Made by a program: the position numbers and the translations under genes
The notes under the pieces: model-generated
Databases searched by the model: none
What the model saw: only the letters and a program-made list of their open reading frames with translations
Told to the model about the DNA's origin: nothing
Origin: a virus
Direction: 5' to 3' (one strand)
Length of the DNA stretch: 54,527 bases
IMG/VR virus record: IMGVR_UViG_3300024496_000043
Location: 1 to 54,527 of that record
Part shown: in pieces, positions 43,044-50,851 of the stretch
How positions within the stretch are numbered: the first letter of the stretch is position 1
Layout of the letters: the number at the start of each line of letters is the position of its first letter

Positions 43044-44528
43044 TTAAAGTTTACTTTGTCCGCCGCTACAACTTGGACAATACCAACTATTGCACCAGTG
43101 GCCGCAATAGTTCCATGGACACCAGCAAGAGTTGTGCATAACGCTAAAATCACCGTCACCTATATCAACTAAGAATAAATCGGACGGTTCAAAATCTAAA
43201 GTATAAATTGTCTTTTGAGCGTGTTCCATTTCCAGGCTAGCAATCTCTACTTTAGTTAGTTGATTGGTATTTGAATCTGTTATAACTAACTTGTCACCAA
43301 CATACATTTTATTAACTCTTTCGAATTTGGTTGCTGTTGAATCTTTTTCTTCAATATAGTACACACAAGATGGTGCATCTATCCAGCTTCTGCCATCAAC
43401 TAATGTTATTCTAATATATATGGTGTCAACTAAAGATGATACTTTGTTTTGAAGTGTTGTACCTGTTTGAATTAGTGTTTCATTATCCCTTACCAAATTA
43501 CTATCCCATCCAAAAACTTCAACCTTACCCTCTTCAAATTTGGCTGCATGGTTATCGTTAAAATCAACATAGTCGATTGATCTCATGAAATCACCCAATT
43601 GAATGGTATCCACATCAGCCAATGTTCCGTCATATTTTAATATTTGACTATCGTCATCTGTATGATAATCATTTATGGTTGACTCGCCAATTTCTTTGGT
43701 AATATATTTAAATCTACTTTTTTGGTTTAATCTATTAGTACCGGCTACATATTCATCGGCATAGAAAGATAATGGTAAAATCGTAGATTGTGTATATCCC
43801 CCCATGTTTATAATATCTAAATTAGGCCCGTATATAATATCGATACTTCTAATAATTGAATATCTACCTTCAACTAGGTTATCCTCTGAGAATATAAACT
43901 CTTGAGCTAAACAATCTGACTCTACTGATGACTTTAACGTGCTTAATTCATTTGAATCGCTAACTTTATGAATAGCTGGATATGTTAAAACGTTATATTG
44001 TGGAGATTTTGATTTTATTAAAACGTTAGGTGCGGTGCTACTAAAATCAACATCATCCAAAGTATCAAGGCTCAATTGAGGTGAGTTAAAATAGGTTTTT
44101 GGCGAATAGGTTGACCCGCTCATTAGTGAGAAAAACTCAAATTTATCTGCACAATATGTTTCATCAACCAGGGCAGTGGTATCAAAAGACTGCCTTAATA
44201 TAAACTTATTTGGGGCGTCTTCAATGTAAGGAACAGTAACAGAATTCATGGGAACAACATATTCATTAAAAGTAATATTGTTTTCCAAGCATTTTTCCTG
44301 TAGTATTTTTTTAAATTTAAATGGTTCCATCATTGGCTTATAGGAATCGCCCTGTGTCCAAATAAAGTGGAATTCTGTTATGTTGTTAGCATTTAAAACA
44401 CTAAAAAGTGGATCGTAGTCCAACAATTCAGCACCTGCATTATAAATTGTGGTGTTTGTATTTATTTCTAAAAACTTAACCGTATCATCTTTCTGTAGTA
44501 AATCACTACCAATTATTGTTGCTTTCAT
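43044..44528 (-). CDS. ATP-grasp-like protein fused to a Hint domain and a Cys/Trp-rich tail
   Basis: A 494-residue protein in three parts. Residues 1-280 resemble an ATP-grasp enzyme (FLEINTNT; FILRQSFDTT; ADKFEFFSLM; VLIKSKS). Residues about 290-466 resemble a Hint (intein-like) domain: DDSQILKYDGTLADVDTI then LGDFMRSIDY, later MYVGDKLVITDSN, IYTLDFEPSDLFLVD, and a final MHN (H465-N466) before S467. The usual N-terminal Cys/Ser nucleophile is not apparent, so C-terminal cleavage without splicing is likely. The last 28 residues (467-494) hold six cysteines (C-x-C-x4-C-x3-C-x4-C-x2-C) and four tryptophans. Release by Asn cyclisation would free that peptide. No comparable protein is known to me. 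Confidence 0.6.
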   Translation of the reverse strand: MKATIIGSDLLQKDDTVKFLEINTNTTIYNAGAELLDYDPLFSVLNANNITEFHFIWTQGDSYKPMMEPFKFKKILQEKCLENNITFNEYVVPMNSVTVPYIEDAPNKFILRQSFDTTALVDETYCADKFEFFSLMSGSTYSPKTYFNSPQLSLDTLDDVDFSSTAPNVLIKSKSPQYNVLTYPAIHKVSDSNELSTLKSSVESDCLAQEFIFSEDNLVEGRYSIIRSIDIIYGPNLDIINMGGYTQSTILPLSFYADEYVAGTNRLNQKSRFKYITKEIGESTINDYHTDDDSQILKYDGTLADVDTIQLGDFMRSIDYVDFNDNHAAKFEEGKVEVFGWDSNLVRDNETLIQTGTTLQNKVSSLVDTIYIRITLVDGRSWIDAPSCVYYIEEKDSTATKFERVNKMYVGDKLVITDSNTNQLTKVEIASLEMEHAQKTIYTLDFEPSDLFLVDIGDGDFSVMHNSCWCPWNYCGHWCNSWYCPSCSGGQSKL

Positions 44529-44545
44529 AATTTTTTTTGTACTAA

Positions 44546-44553
44546 TATAAATA
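44546..44553 (-). promoter_or_regulatory. TATTTATA box in the Hint gene leader
   Basis: On the minus strand TATTTATA, 18 bases upstream of the start at 44528, in an 83-base A/T-rich leader. Candidate promoter element; in AT-rich DNA, chance is hard to exclude. Confidence 0.3.
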
Positions 44554-44611
44554 TACCATTCAGACTATTATTTGTAAAGTATTATTGCTAATAAATATAT
44601 ATACATATATA

Positions 44612-44899
44612 TCAAATTATAGATTTGTTATCCTTAGTTGGTAATAAATCTATATAATTTTGGTCCACGATTTCCCATTTTTTTTGTGTACAGGGATTAT
44701 AGAAGTTTGAAAAAACCTTTTTATTTAGTGGGCATCCGCAATCGGCGCAATATGCTGACCACTTGACCCCCTTTAGAACTTCTTTTCTATAATTACACCC
44801 CAAGCATATTTGCAGTCTTTCTTGTGCTAGTTTTTCTTGCTCAACTGATGGGTTGAATGAGATTTTCCAAGCTTCAAATATTTCCTTATAATCGATCAT
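44612..44899 (-). CDS. Zinc-ribbon protein
   Basis: This 95-residue protein has a helical N-terminus and a four- to six-cysteine ribbon: C32-x2-C35, C51-x2-C54 with C56, and C70. The C-x2-C-G-C-P-L-N-K-K pattern is one I have seen in small phage zinc proteins. It may bind a nucleic acid or partner enzyme. It ends DNKSII, followed by 83 bases with no start, so its end motif is not due to an overlapping start codon. Confidence 0.7.
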   Translation of the reverse strand: MIDYKEIFEAWKISFNPSVEQEKLAQERLQICLGCNYRKEVLKGVKWSAYCADCGCPLNKKVFSNFYNPCTQKKWEIVDQNYIDLLPTKDNKSII

Positions 44900-45687
44900 A
44901 TTATGCTATTATCCATTTTGGGTAAATCGTAATAATCATAAATAGTATTGTATCTTTTTACAAATTCATCATCAAAACTAATTTTACATTCAATATGCTT
45001 ACTTGAATTAACAGACTGAAGTTTGAAGGGTTTATTTAGGGTTTCTGATACCCAATTTTCTAATTTATCCATTTCATTGAAATCAAACCAAATTATATCT
45101 TTATCATTATTAGTCCAAAAAGATATGGGGGTTAATAAAATGTCGATCATATTGATCACATACGCCTTTGTATTTTTTTTAAAATACTCCTCTTCTGATT
45201 TCTTAAACTTTGAGGTTACTGATATGTTGATTTTTTTATCTAGTAATTTTAAATCAACTAAGTAATTGGAAATAGCTTCCCATCTACTTCGTTTTGTTAT
45301 TAAATCATCCTTAGAAAAGAAAAATAATCCGTCTAAATCCAGATTCGAAAAAACATCGTGTATATCATTATGACCCATTCTTTTCAGGTCAAATAACACA
45401 TGCTTATATAAGGAAAAAAATCTTTCGTGTCGCTGTCTTTTAACAGAAATAACTGGGTAATTGTATCCAAATTTACCTTTTAATTCACCTATAGACTCAT
45501 GCCCATGGTATATGAAATCCATGATCTTAGATTTATCAACTAATGTAAAATCAATATCATTATTTGCTATTTCCCACTCACCATTATATGTTTGTACTTT
45601 AATGTTATTAAGAATACAAGAATAATTGAACGATGTGGAAGCGCATCTAGGTAAACTTAAGTATAGGAATTTATTTTCAACTAGCAT
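44896..45687 (-). CDS. Sulfotransferase family protein
   Basis: I choose the ATG at 45687 (TAATG with the oxygenase stop), giving 263 residues; a frame to 45723 adds 12 residues overlapping the upstream gene. FLYLSLPRCASTSFNY has the PAPS-binding loop, and VKRQRHERFFSLYKHVL matches the 3'-phosphate loop with its Arg and the RFFSLY feature. It belongs to the family-2-type sulfotransferases acting on glycans. It ends MDNSII and overlaps the zinc-ribbon gene by four bases. Confidence 0.78.
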   Translation of the reverse strand: MLVENKFLYLSLPRCASTSFNYSCILNNIKVQTYNGEWEIANNDIDFTLVDKSKIMDFIYHGHESIGELKGKFGYNYPVISVKRQRHERFFSLYKHVLFDLKRMGHNDIHDVFSNLDLDGLFFFSKDDLITKRSRWEAISNYLVDLKLLDKKINISVTSKFKKSEEEYFKKNTKAYVINMIDILLTPISFWTNNDKDIIWFDFNEMDKLENWVSETLNKPFKLQSVNSSKHIECKISFDDEFVKRYNTIYDYYDLPKMDNSII

Positions 45688-46256
45688 TATATTAAACTTT
45701 TTTTTATCTTTTTTCTTGGCCAAACATTTAAAGAAAATCTTTCCCCAAATGTTACTTTATCTACAGAGTGTTGTATGTTAGAATCAAATATAAAAACACT
45801 ACCTTGTTTTTTTTCAACAAAATGCTCGTCTTCATTTAACATATATTTGACATAACCATCTGTATAATCGTCATTAAGTTGAACAATATATGTGATTGTT
45901 GCGCCATTTAATACTTCGTGGTTATCTGAATGCCAATCTAAAAAATCCCCCTCACAATATTGATTAAAAGAATAGCTAACAATATCTTCATATGTTACCC
46001 CATTAAATGGATTAATCTGGTTGGATAATTCTATTATTTTTTTAGATAGATTTTTTAATACGGGGGTATCAAGTGTATCGCCTATAAAATAACAACCAGT
46101 TCTTTTATTATTGTCATATTCAACATTTTGTTCAACAAGTTTACCATTAACAAATCGCGAAGATTTCATTCTTAATAATTCACTCGACTTACCCAACTGT
46201 ATTATTTCTTCACATTCGTCTTTTGTAAGAAACCCTTCAACATATTTTGTAAACAT
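45687..46256 (-). CDS. 2OG-Fe(II) oxygenase, prolyl-4-hydroxylase-like
   Basis: A 189-residue oxygenase with iron ligands H109-x-D111 (DWHSDNHE), H163 (IQHSVDKV) and the 2OG arginine R173 (GERFSLNVW). N-terminal EGFLTKDECEEIIQL is typical of P4Hc proteins. It is directly after a second oxygenase and next to the tryptophan halogenase, an arrangement that has been seen in cyanophages. It ends KKSLI with a TAATG overlap. Confidence 0.87.
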   Translation of the reverse strand: MFTKYVEGFLTKDECEEIIQLGKSSELLRMKSSRFVNGKLVEQNVEYDNNKRTGCYFIGDTLDTPVLKNLSKKIIELSNQINPFNGVTYEDIVSYSFNQYCEGDFLDWHSDNHEVLNGATITYIVQLNDDYTDGYVKYMLNEDEHFVEKKQGSVFIFDSNIQHSVDKVTFGERFSLNVWPRKKIKKSLI

Positions 46257-46257
46257 A

Positions 46258-46911
46258 TTAAATAATCGATTTTTCTTTCTTTATATACTCAAACCCCACA
46301 TTACCAGCCATAACGATTCTGTCTATTGTTGATTTAGGAGCATTATTAGGTGCGTGTGGCATATCGCCCGGCATTATAATTATATCATCCTCTTCTGGTC
46401 TAATCCAGTATTCTTTATTATTATTACCCTTAAAATATAAAACACCATCGTAATCTTCCATCACATCTGGCATTTGAATATAATAAACATAAGTAAAATC
46501 TGGAACAAACGACCCCATTTGCTTATTGATGTCAGTGTGAACATGGTATTTGTCAACATCTTTTAATTCCCCGTGTTTAAATTGGATTTGGACTGGGTCT
46601 TGAGAGCGAACAACATTCACCCATGCATCGGTGTTAATTTTATTATATATTTTGTTTTTATCTTGATAAATCTCTTTACAAAGATCAATCCCCATTTGAA
46701 CTATTACATCTAGATTTGTTTCTATATTAATTTCACCAATAAAATTCAAATTATTGTTCCATTCTTTTTTGTAACCAAATCCATCTGTTTTCACATCTGG
46801 TTGGGAATCTATTACTGAATACGCTTCTTTTAATAAAATGGATTTATAGTCAACCTTATTTAATTTAGTTTTCCATATACATGTAGATTCATCAAAGTAA
46901 ATTTTTTCCAT
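46258..46911 (-). CDS. 2OG-Fe(II) oxygenase-like
   Basis: A 217-residue protein with KYHVHTDINKQMGSF (H125, D127), PEEDDIIIMPGDMPHAPN (H186) and IDRIVMAGNV (R198), which give the facial triad and 2OG arginine. The first 100 residues are an extra domain with conserved-looking aromatic positions. It lies between the halogenase and the other oxygenase and overlaps the halogenase end by 20 bases, so joint action is plausible. It ends KKEKSII. Confidence 0.8.
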   Translation of the reverse strand: MEKIYFDESTCIWKTKLNKVDYKSILLKEAYSVIDSQPDVKTDGFGYKKEWNNNLNFIGEINIETNLDVIVQMGIDLCKEIYQDKNKIYNKINTDAWVNVVRSQDPVQIQFKHGELKDVDKYHVHTDINKQMGSFVPDFTYVYYIQMPDVMEDYDGVLYFKGNNNKEYWIRPEEDDIIIMPGDMPHAPNNAPKSTIDRIVMAGNVGFEYIKKEKSII

Positions 46912-48118
46912 CAGTAATTAATTTTCTATTTTTAATCCCATTGTTTATGATGTTCCAAGCATCTATTGGGAAAATTTCTAAGAATTTCCACACCTCATTT
47001 ATCTTTATATCGCTCTTAATGTTATCCTGATTATCAATGATATCTAGTAATCTTTTTGGTTTATTTTTTCTAGATTCCATTACTTTTTTCCAAAAGAATG
47101 TCGTGTCTTTGTTTCCAAAATAATGGTAATAAATGAACAACATATTTTGGTTGTTTACTTCGTGAACTAAGTCATTATAATTTTCAGGTGTTTTGTTTTT
47201 CATTGTCATATTATAAAAAACAATAAGCTGGATCACCGTAGTCATAATTGATGTTGCTTCTAACGGTTCTAAAAACCCACCACTTAAACCTATCGCTATA
47301 CAATTTTTAATCCACACTTTTTCATAACAACCAGGTTCAAACTTTATTAATTTATTAAATTCTACGTTATGCCCCAAAAATTTGATCACCTCTTGTTTTG
47401 CTTCTTCTTCTGTGATTTCATTCATGTCGAATATATAACCACATCCCTTTCTGGTTTGCAAAGGTATTTGCCACATCCATCCATGATTCATAGCAATTGA
47501 ACGAGTTTTGGTGTATAATTCGTTTGTATTCTCATGTATGAAAAATGGGATCGCTGCATTAACTTTTAAATGCTCAGAATATGATTTCCATTTTGACTTA
47601 TAATGATTTCCAATTAACAGTCGTCTAAATCCAGTACAGTCAATCACAAAATCAGATGGAACGATAGTTTCACCTACTTTTAATCCAACTATTTCATCAT
47701 TATCATTTGTAATTGGTTTTTCTACTATTCCTTCGACCCAAATAACGCCTCTTTCGAGTGAAACCTTTTTCAAATATTTGGCAAATAGGCGAGCGTTAAA
47801 ATGAAATGCATGAATAGGTATTTTGCCTAGTTTGTTATATTGTAATGGATGAAAATAGCTATCGTTTTCATTCGTCCAATTTTCAAAATCTATACCAACC
47901 TTGAATGTTGCATCACAATTTTCTATTAAATCATTATCTGTTATCCCCAACTCATTTAATATGGTTTTTAGATTTGCAGTAGATCCTTCACCAGCCCCGA
48001 GTATACCAATTTCGTCCGACTCAATTAATGTAATATTTGAATTTTTAAATTTATCATTCAGATATAACGCACTTAGCCACCCAGCGGTACCTCCACCTAT
48101 AATGACAATATTATTCAT
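46892..48118 (-). CDS. Flavin-dependent tryptophan halogenase
   Basis: Starting at 48118 (TAATG overlap), this 408-residue enzyme has the FAD motif GGGTAGW (8-14), the family-defining W-x-W-x-I-P at 214-219 (GWMWQIPL), a lysine at K73 in TFKVGIDFENW that matches the catalytic K79 of PrnA, and E287 in GFLEPLEATS matching the catalytic Glu. It should chlorinate or brominate an indole or similar ring using reduced FAD, O2 and halide. No flavin reductase is nearby, so the host's would be needed. Phage halogenases are known but their substrates are not; tryptophans of a phage or peptide product are possible. Confidence 0.9.
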   Translation of the reverse strand: MNNIVIIGGGTAGWLSALYLNDKFKNSNITLIESDEIGILGAGEGSTANLKTILNELGITDNDLIENCDATFKVGIDFENWTNENDSYFHPLQYNKLGKIPIHAFHFNARLFAKYLKKVSLERGVIWVEGIVEKPITNDNDEIVGLKVGETIVPSDFVIDCTGFRRLLIGNHYKSKWKSYSEHLKVNAAIPFFIHENTNELYTKTRSIAMNHGWMWQIPLQTRKGCGYIFDMNEITEEEAKQEVIKFLGHNVEFNKLIKFEPGCYEKVWIKNCIAIGLSGGFLEPLEATSIMTTVIQLIVFYNMTMKNKTPENYNDLVHEVNNQNMLFIYYHYFGNKDTTFFWKKVMESRKNKPKRLLDIIDNQDNIKSDIKINEVWKFLEIFPIDAWNIINNGIKNRKLITDGKNLL

Positions 48119-48333
48119 TATTTGTTTTTGTTTATTAAGCCAAATTTTATCCATTTATACCACACCCTTTCGTGTAAAAAATATATTACTGGTTTTAAAA
48201 TTAATTCACCAATCCCAACCATGCCAGCCCATTTTAATGGGAGTCCAGCTGAGACTGTTAATATAATTGTTGTTAAAGTCCCAATTAATCTATAACTGAT
48301 ACTTTTAGCTATGTGTCTTTTTACCAGTGGCAT
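48118..48333 (-). CDS. DUF2061 membrane protein
   Basis: A 71-residue protein with RHIAKSISYRLIGTLTTIIL and ELILKPVIYFLHERVWYKW, the hallmarks of DUF2061 (two membrane helices ending in HERVW). DUF2061 genes occur beside sulfate activation genes in Bacteroidota. Its position next to APS kinase fits that habit. It shares bases with both neighbours (TAATG and a 29-base overlap). Confidence 0.88.
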   Translation of the reverse strand: MPLVKRHIAKSISYRLIGTLTTIILTVSAGLPLKWAGMVGIGELILKPVIYFLHERVWYKWIKFGLINKNK

Positions 48334-48670
48334 CTATTTCTCCTTTTCTAATTTTAGTTCCGCTTATTTCCGCAATTTCATTTGGTGGCTCATGATAAAT
48401 AACATCATATCCAACGCCCCTACCATAATTTACCGATTCAATATCTGGGATAATTGATACAAAAAGTTTATCCCAATTTTGTTGGAAGAAAGGCTCATTT
48501 TGTAGCATTGTTAAAACTTCATGCGCTGTTTTTGGGTTATTCTCATCAACTTTAACGTCTCTGATTGCTACCCAAACATTTTTACCTTTATCTAATTGTT
48601 GGCGAATAAGCCATTCATGGCCAGCGTGCCAATTTTGCCATCTTCCGATGTACATTGCATATTTCTTCAT
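48305..48670 (-). CDS. HxGH nucleotidyltransferase
   Basis: A 121-residue protein with the class-I nucleotidyltransferase motif H15-A-G-H18 in GRWQNWHAGHEW and a late ISGTKIRKGEID, the ISxTxIR motif. The family joins nucleotides to phosphates (NMN, phosphopantetheine, glycerol phosphate); ATP sulfurylase is a distant relative. It overlaps the APS kinase gene by four bases, which hints at a role in sulfate or nucleotide activation, although it is far too short for a classical ATP sulfurylase. Confidence 0.72.
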   Translation of the reverse strand: MKKYAMYIGRWQNWHAGHEWLIRQQLDKGKNVWVAIRDVKVDENNPKTAHEVLTMLQNEPFFQQNWDKLFVSIIPDIESVNYGRGVGYDVIYHEPPNEIAEISGTKIRKGEIDATGKKTHS

Positions 48671-49101
48671 AAGAAAAGTGTATTAAGTAATTTATTAGTG
48701 GATTCTTCTACTGATTGATCTGTTGTATTCATATCAAGATACCTTTCTGTTGGTGGTTCATAGTCATCAACAGCAAAATGCTCTCTACCTCTTGTTTCAG
48801 TGGTATGCACATATATTTCTACAACAGAATTCTCTGATTTAAATTTATCTCTCTGGTCTTTATATGGAGAAACCAAAGACACAACTACTGAATACCCTTT
48901 AGTATTCAAGAACTTAGCAATGTCTTGTGCTCTTTCGATATTCTTTCTGCGTCCAGCTTCTGAATAATCTTTATTTTTAAATACATCTCTTAGATGGTCA
49001 CCATCTATATGTATCGTTGTTGCTGCTGGGAGATGTTTCATTAATTCTAAAGCCAGCGTAGTTTTACCCGATCCGGGTTGTCCTGTAAACCAATATATCA
49101 T
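48667..49101 (-). CDS. cysC: Adenylylsulfate (APS) kinase
   Basis: A 144-residue P-loop kinase: GQPGSGKT (7-14), IDGDHLRDVF (D33-G-D35), DYSEAGRRKNIERAQD and VVSLVSPYKDQR are all APS kinase features. The end HFAVDDYEPPTERYLDM matches the substrate-closing region. It is shorter than the 200 residues of E. coli CysC but has the full set of motifs. It would phosphorylate APS to PAPS, the donor for the two sulfotransferases at 40853 and 44896. It has its own A/T-rich leader. Confidence 0.88.
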   Translation of the reverse strand: MIYWFTGQPGSGKTTLALELMKHLPAATTIHIDGDHLRDVFKNKDYSEAGRRKNIERAQDIAKFLNTKGYSVVVSLVSPYKDQRDKFKSENSVVEIYVHTTETRGREHFAVDDYEPPTERYLDMNTTDQSVEESTNKLLNTLFL

Positions 49102-49129
49102 GCATATAATATAAGGTTTTTTTCTTGGA

Positions 49130-50074
49130 TTACAAAATGTTTGGGGTGTTTTTTAACCAATCAATTTCGGCTTTTAATTCTTGTATTTTCTTTTCTCTAA
49201 TTTCTGGATACATCTTTAAATCATATTTAGAAAACCACACATGTTCGTATTCTAAATTTTCAACATGGTCAATTCTATCTGGGTCTTTTACCCAAAATAA
49301 TGCTCTACCTGGTGCTCCCTCGCTAGCTGAATCAACCTCAGCATATGACATGTAAATTCTATTCTCAATTGATTCAACTTTTGATTTTAATTTTCTTGCG
49401 CTGTAACCTAAAATACCTTGATCTGCAATCAACCAAAGCCACTCTGGAACATAATCATACTTTCTTGTGATAATATCTAAATGCTTCTTTAAGTAGTCAT
49501 TCCTTAGTTCTTCATTATTCATGAAAACAAAAGAAGTATTAGGTACCATCATATTTTGATTAAAATCTTCAATACCGCCGATTTCACGTATTTGTTCTTC
49601 AAATACAAAAAATTCACCTCTTTGAACTTCCCATTGAGTATGTACTAGATCATAATTTGTGATCCAAGACGGTAGTTTGCTTCTTACTATGAAATCTAAA
49701 TCAATAAAAAGATATGGAATTGGTTCTTTACCTATAACAATAGATTTACCTGTTGTCCAAAATCTACCTGGATTAACTTCAGAATATTCTTTGTTAAAAG
49801 ATTCTAATGTATCAACATCAATCTCATCCCATAAATCGATCATATTGTTCTTTTTGTAAAATTCGTAACCAACATTATCTGTATACAATTTAGTTGGTCC
49901 GATATGTCTTTTTGCTCTTCTTACTGCAGTTTCTTGTATTAATAATTCGTAATCTACAATTTCATAAGTTTCATTACTTAAATCAACTAATTTTAGTTTA
50001 TTATACCCCTGCGCGTCTTCCTTAAAGAAATATGGTTTTGTCCAGTTTACAAAAATGACTTTAATGTTATTCAT
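49130..50074 (-). CDS. Glycosyltransferase-like protein (GT-A)
   Basis: A 314-residue protein: KVIFVNWTKPYFFKE opens it, and PYLFIDLDFIVRSKLP contains a D-x-D that suits a GT-A nucleotide-sugar site. SFVFMNNEELRNDYL and DQGILGYSARKL sit where acceptor-site residues are expected. It resembles DUF6734-like proteins as I recall them. The 3' end is followed by the APS kinase gene in the same direction. Confidence 0.6.
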   Translation of the reverse strand: MNNIKVIFVNWTKPYFFKEDAQGYNKLKLVDLSNETYEIVDYELLIQETAVRRAKRHIGPTKLYTDNVGYEFYKKNNMIDLWDEIDVDTLESFNKEYSEVNPGRFWTTGKSIVIGKEPIPYLFIDLDFIVRSKLPSWITNYDLVHTQWEVQRGEFFVFEEQIREIGGIEDFNQNMMVPNTSFVFMNNEELRNDYLKKHLDIITRKYDYVPEWLWLIADQGILGYSARKLKSKVESIENRIYMSYAEVDSASEGAPGRALFWVKDPDRIDHVENLEYEHVWFSKYDLKMYPEIREKKIQELKAEIDWLKNTPNIL

Positions 50075-50846
50075 GTATGAAATATAAGTTTTTTTTAATT
50101 AATTTTGAAATAAATTTATTTAAATCTTTCTGATTGAAATGTGTTTCGTATTTGGCATCACAAACTAAAGGCTCAAATCTATAAACATACTCTTCTAATG
50201 TACTAACAAGCTTTTTTGTATATTCAACAAAAGCCATTTCTTCTGTTGCTATTCCTATTTCATGTTCATAACTAATTGATATTAAATCATTTATGATGCT
50301 GGCGTTGCTACAATATATGAAACCAGCATTGGGGGTAACAAAACTATTGCCCCATTCATAGTGATGTTTTTGTAAAAATATTTGTTGCTTTAATACATAT
50401 TTTTTACGCTCACTATCTAACAACTCACCCCATTCGTTTAAAATAATGTCAGAATAATTTTTTGGATACAGATAAAGTGGCATTTGTATCTCTTGATCTT
50501 GAAGTTTGAGTAAATAAAAAAAATCTTTATCTATGGGTTTTAATTGTTTGCAATCCCAGTCTAAAAAAATAACCTCTTCAAACATTTTTATACCCATCTT
50601 AATAGCCTCTAATTTATGAATCATATATGTACTTGAGTTATACAAATAATGATCCCCATATTCAGTGGGGTTGTCACTCATTAGTATCGTTTCATAACCA
50701 AGTGATTTAATAAATTTGTTGTTTTCTACTCCCCAAACATAAACCATTTCATTTAAATTTTTATTTTTAGAAACTTCAATAATTTCATGTTTGTGTCTCT
50801 CGTTGAAGTTACTCAAATCCCCCCAAAATGCTCTTATAAATTTCAT
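50067..50846 (-). CDS. Glycosyltransferase-like protein (GT-A)
   Basis: A 259-residue protein related to the next one (50852-51619). Both have RxFWGD near the start, LNEMVYVWG, an EVIFLDWDxK motif (D-x-D) and PNxGFIYC. The D-x-D in a hydrophobic strand points to a nucleotide-sugar transferase fold similar to GT8. The start uses an exact TTAATATG leader. Specificity is unknown. Confidence 0.6.
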   Translation of the reverse strand: MKFIRAFWGDLSNFNERHKHEIIEVSKNKNLNEMVYVWGVENNKFIKSLGYETILMSDNPTEYGDHYLYNSSTYMIHKLEAIKMGIKMFEEVIFLDWDCKQLKPIDKDFFYLLKLQDQEIQMPLYLYPKNYSDIILNEWGELLDSERKKYVLKQQIFLQKHHYEWGNSFVTPNAGFIYCSNASIINDLISISYEHEIGIATEEMAFVEYTKKLVSTLEEYVYRFEPLVCDAKYETHFNQKDLNKFISKLIKKNLYFIHE

Positions 50847-50851
50847 ATTAA

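Noticed and set aside
42977-43159. Minus-strand frame of 60 codons overlapping the Hint gene end
   Set aside because: It is out of frame with the Hint protein, whose HN-S junction and cysteine spacing are convincing, and has no leader.
44546-44553. T4-type late promoter TATAAATA on the plus strand (also at 1188, 5361 and 30880)
   Set aside because: All these copies point away from the genes next to them; on the coding strand they read TATTTATA, so they are not T4-like late promoters in the right direction.
44896-45723. Longer start for the second sulfotransferase
   Set aside because: The extra 12 residues overlap the oxygenase gene; the ATG at 45687 has a TAATG junction like its neighbours.
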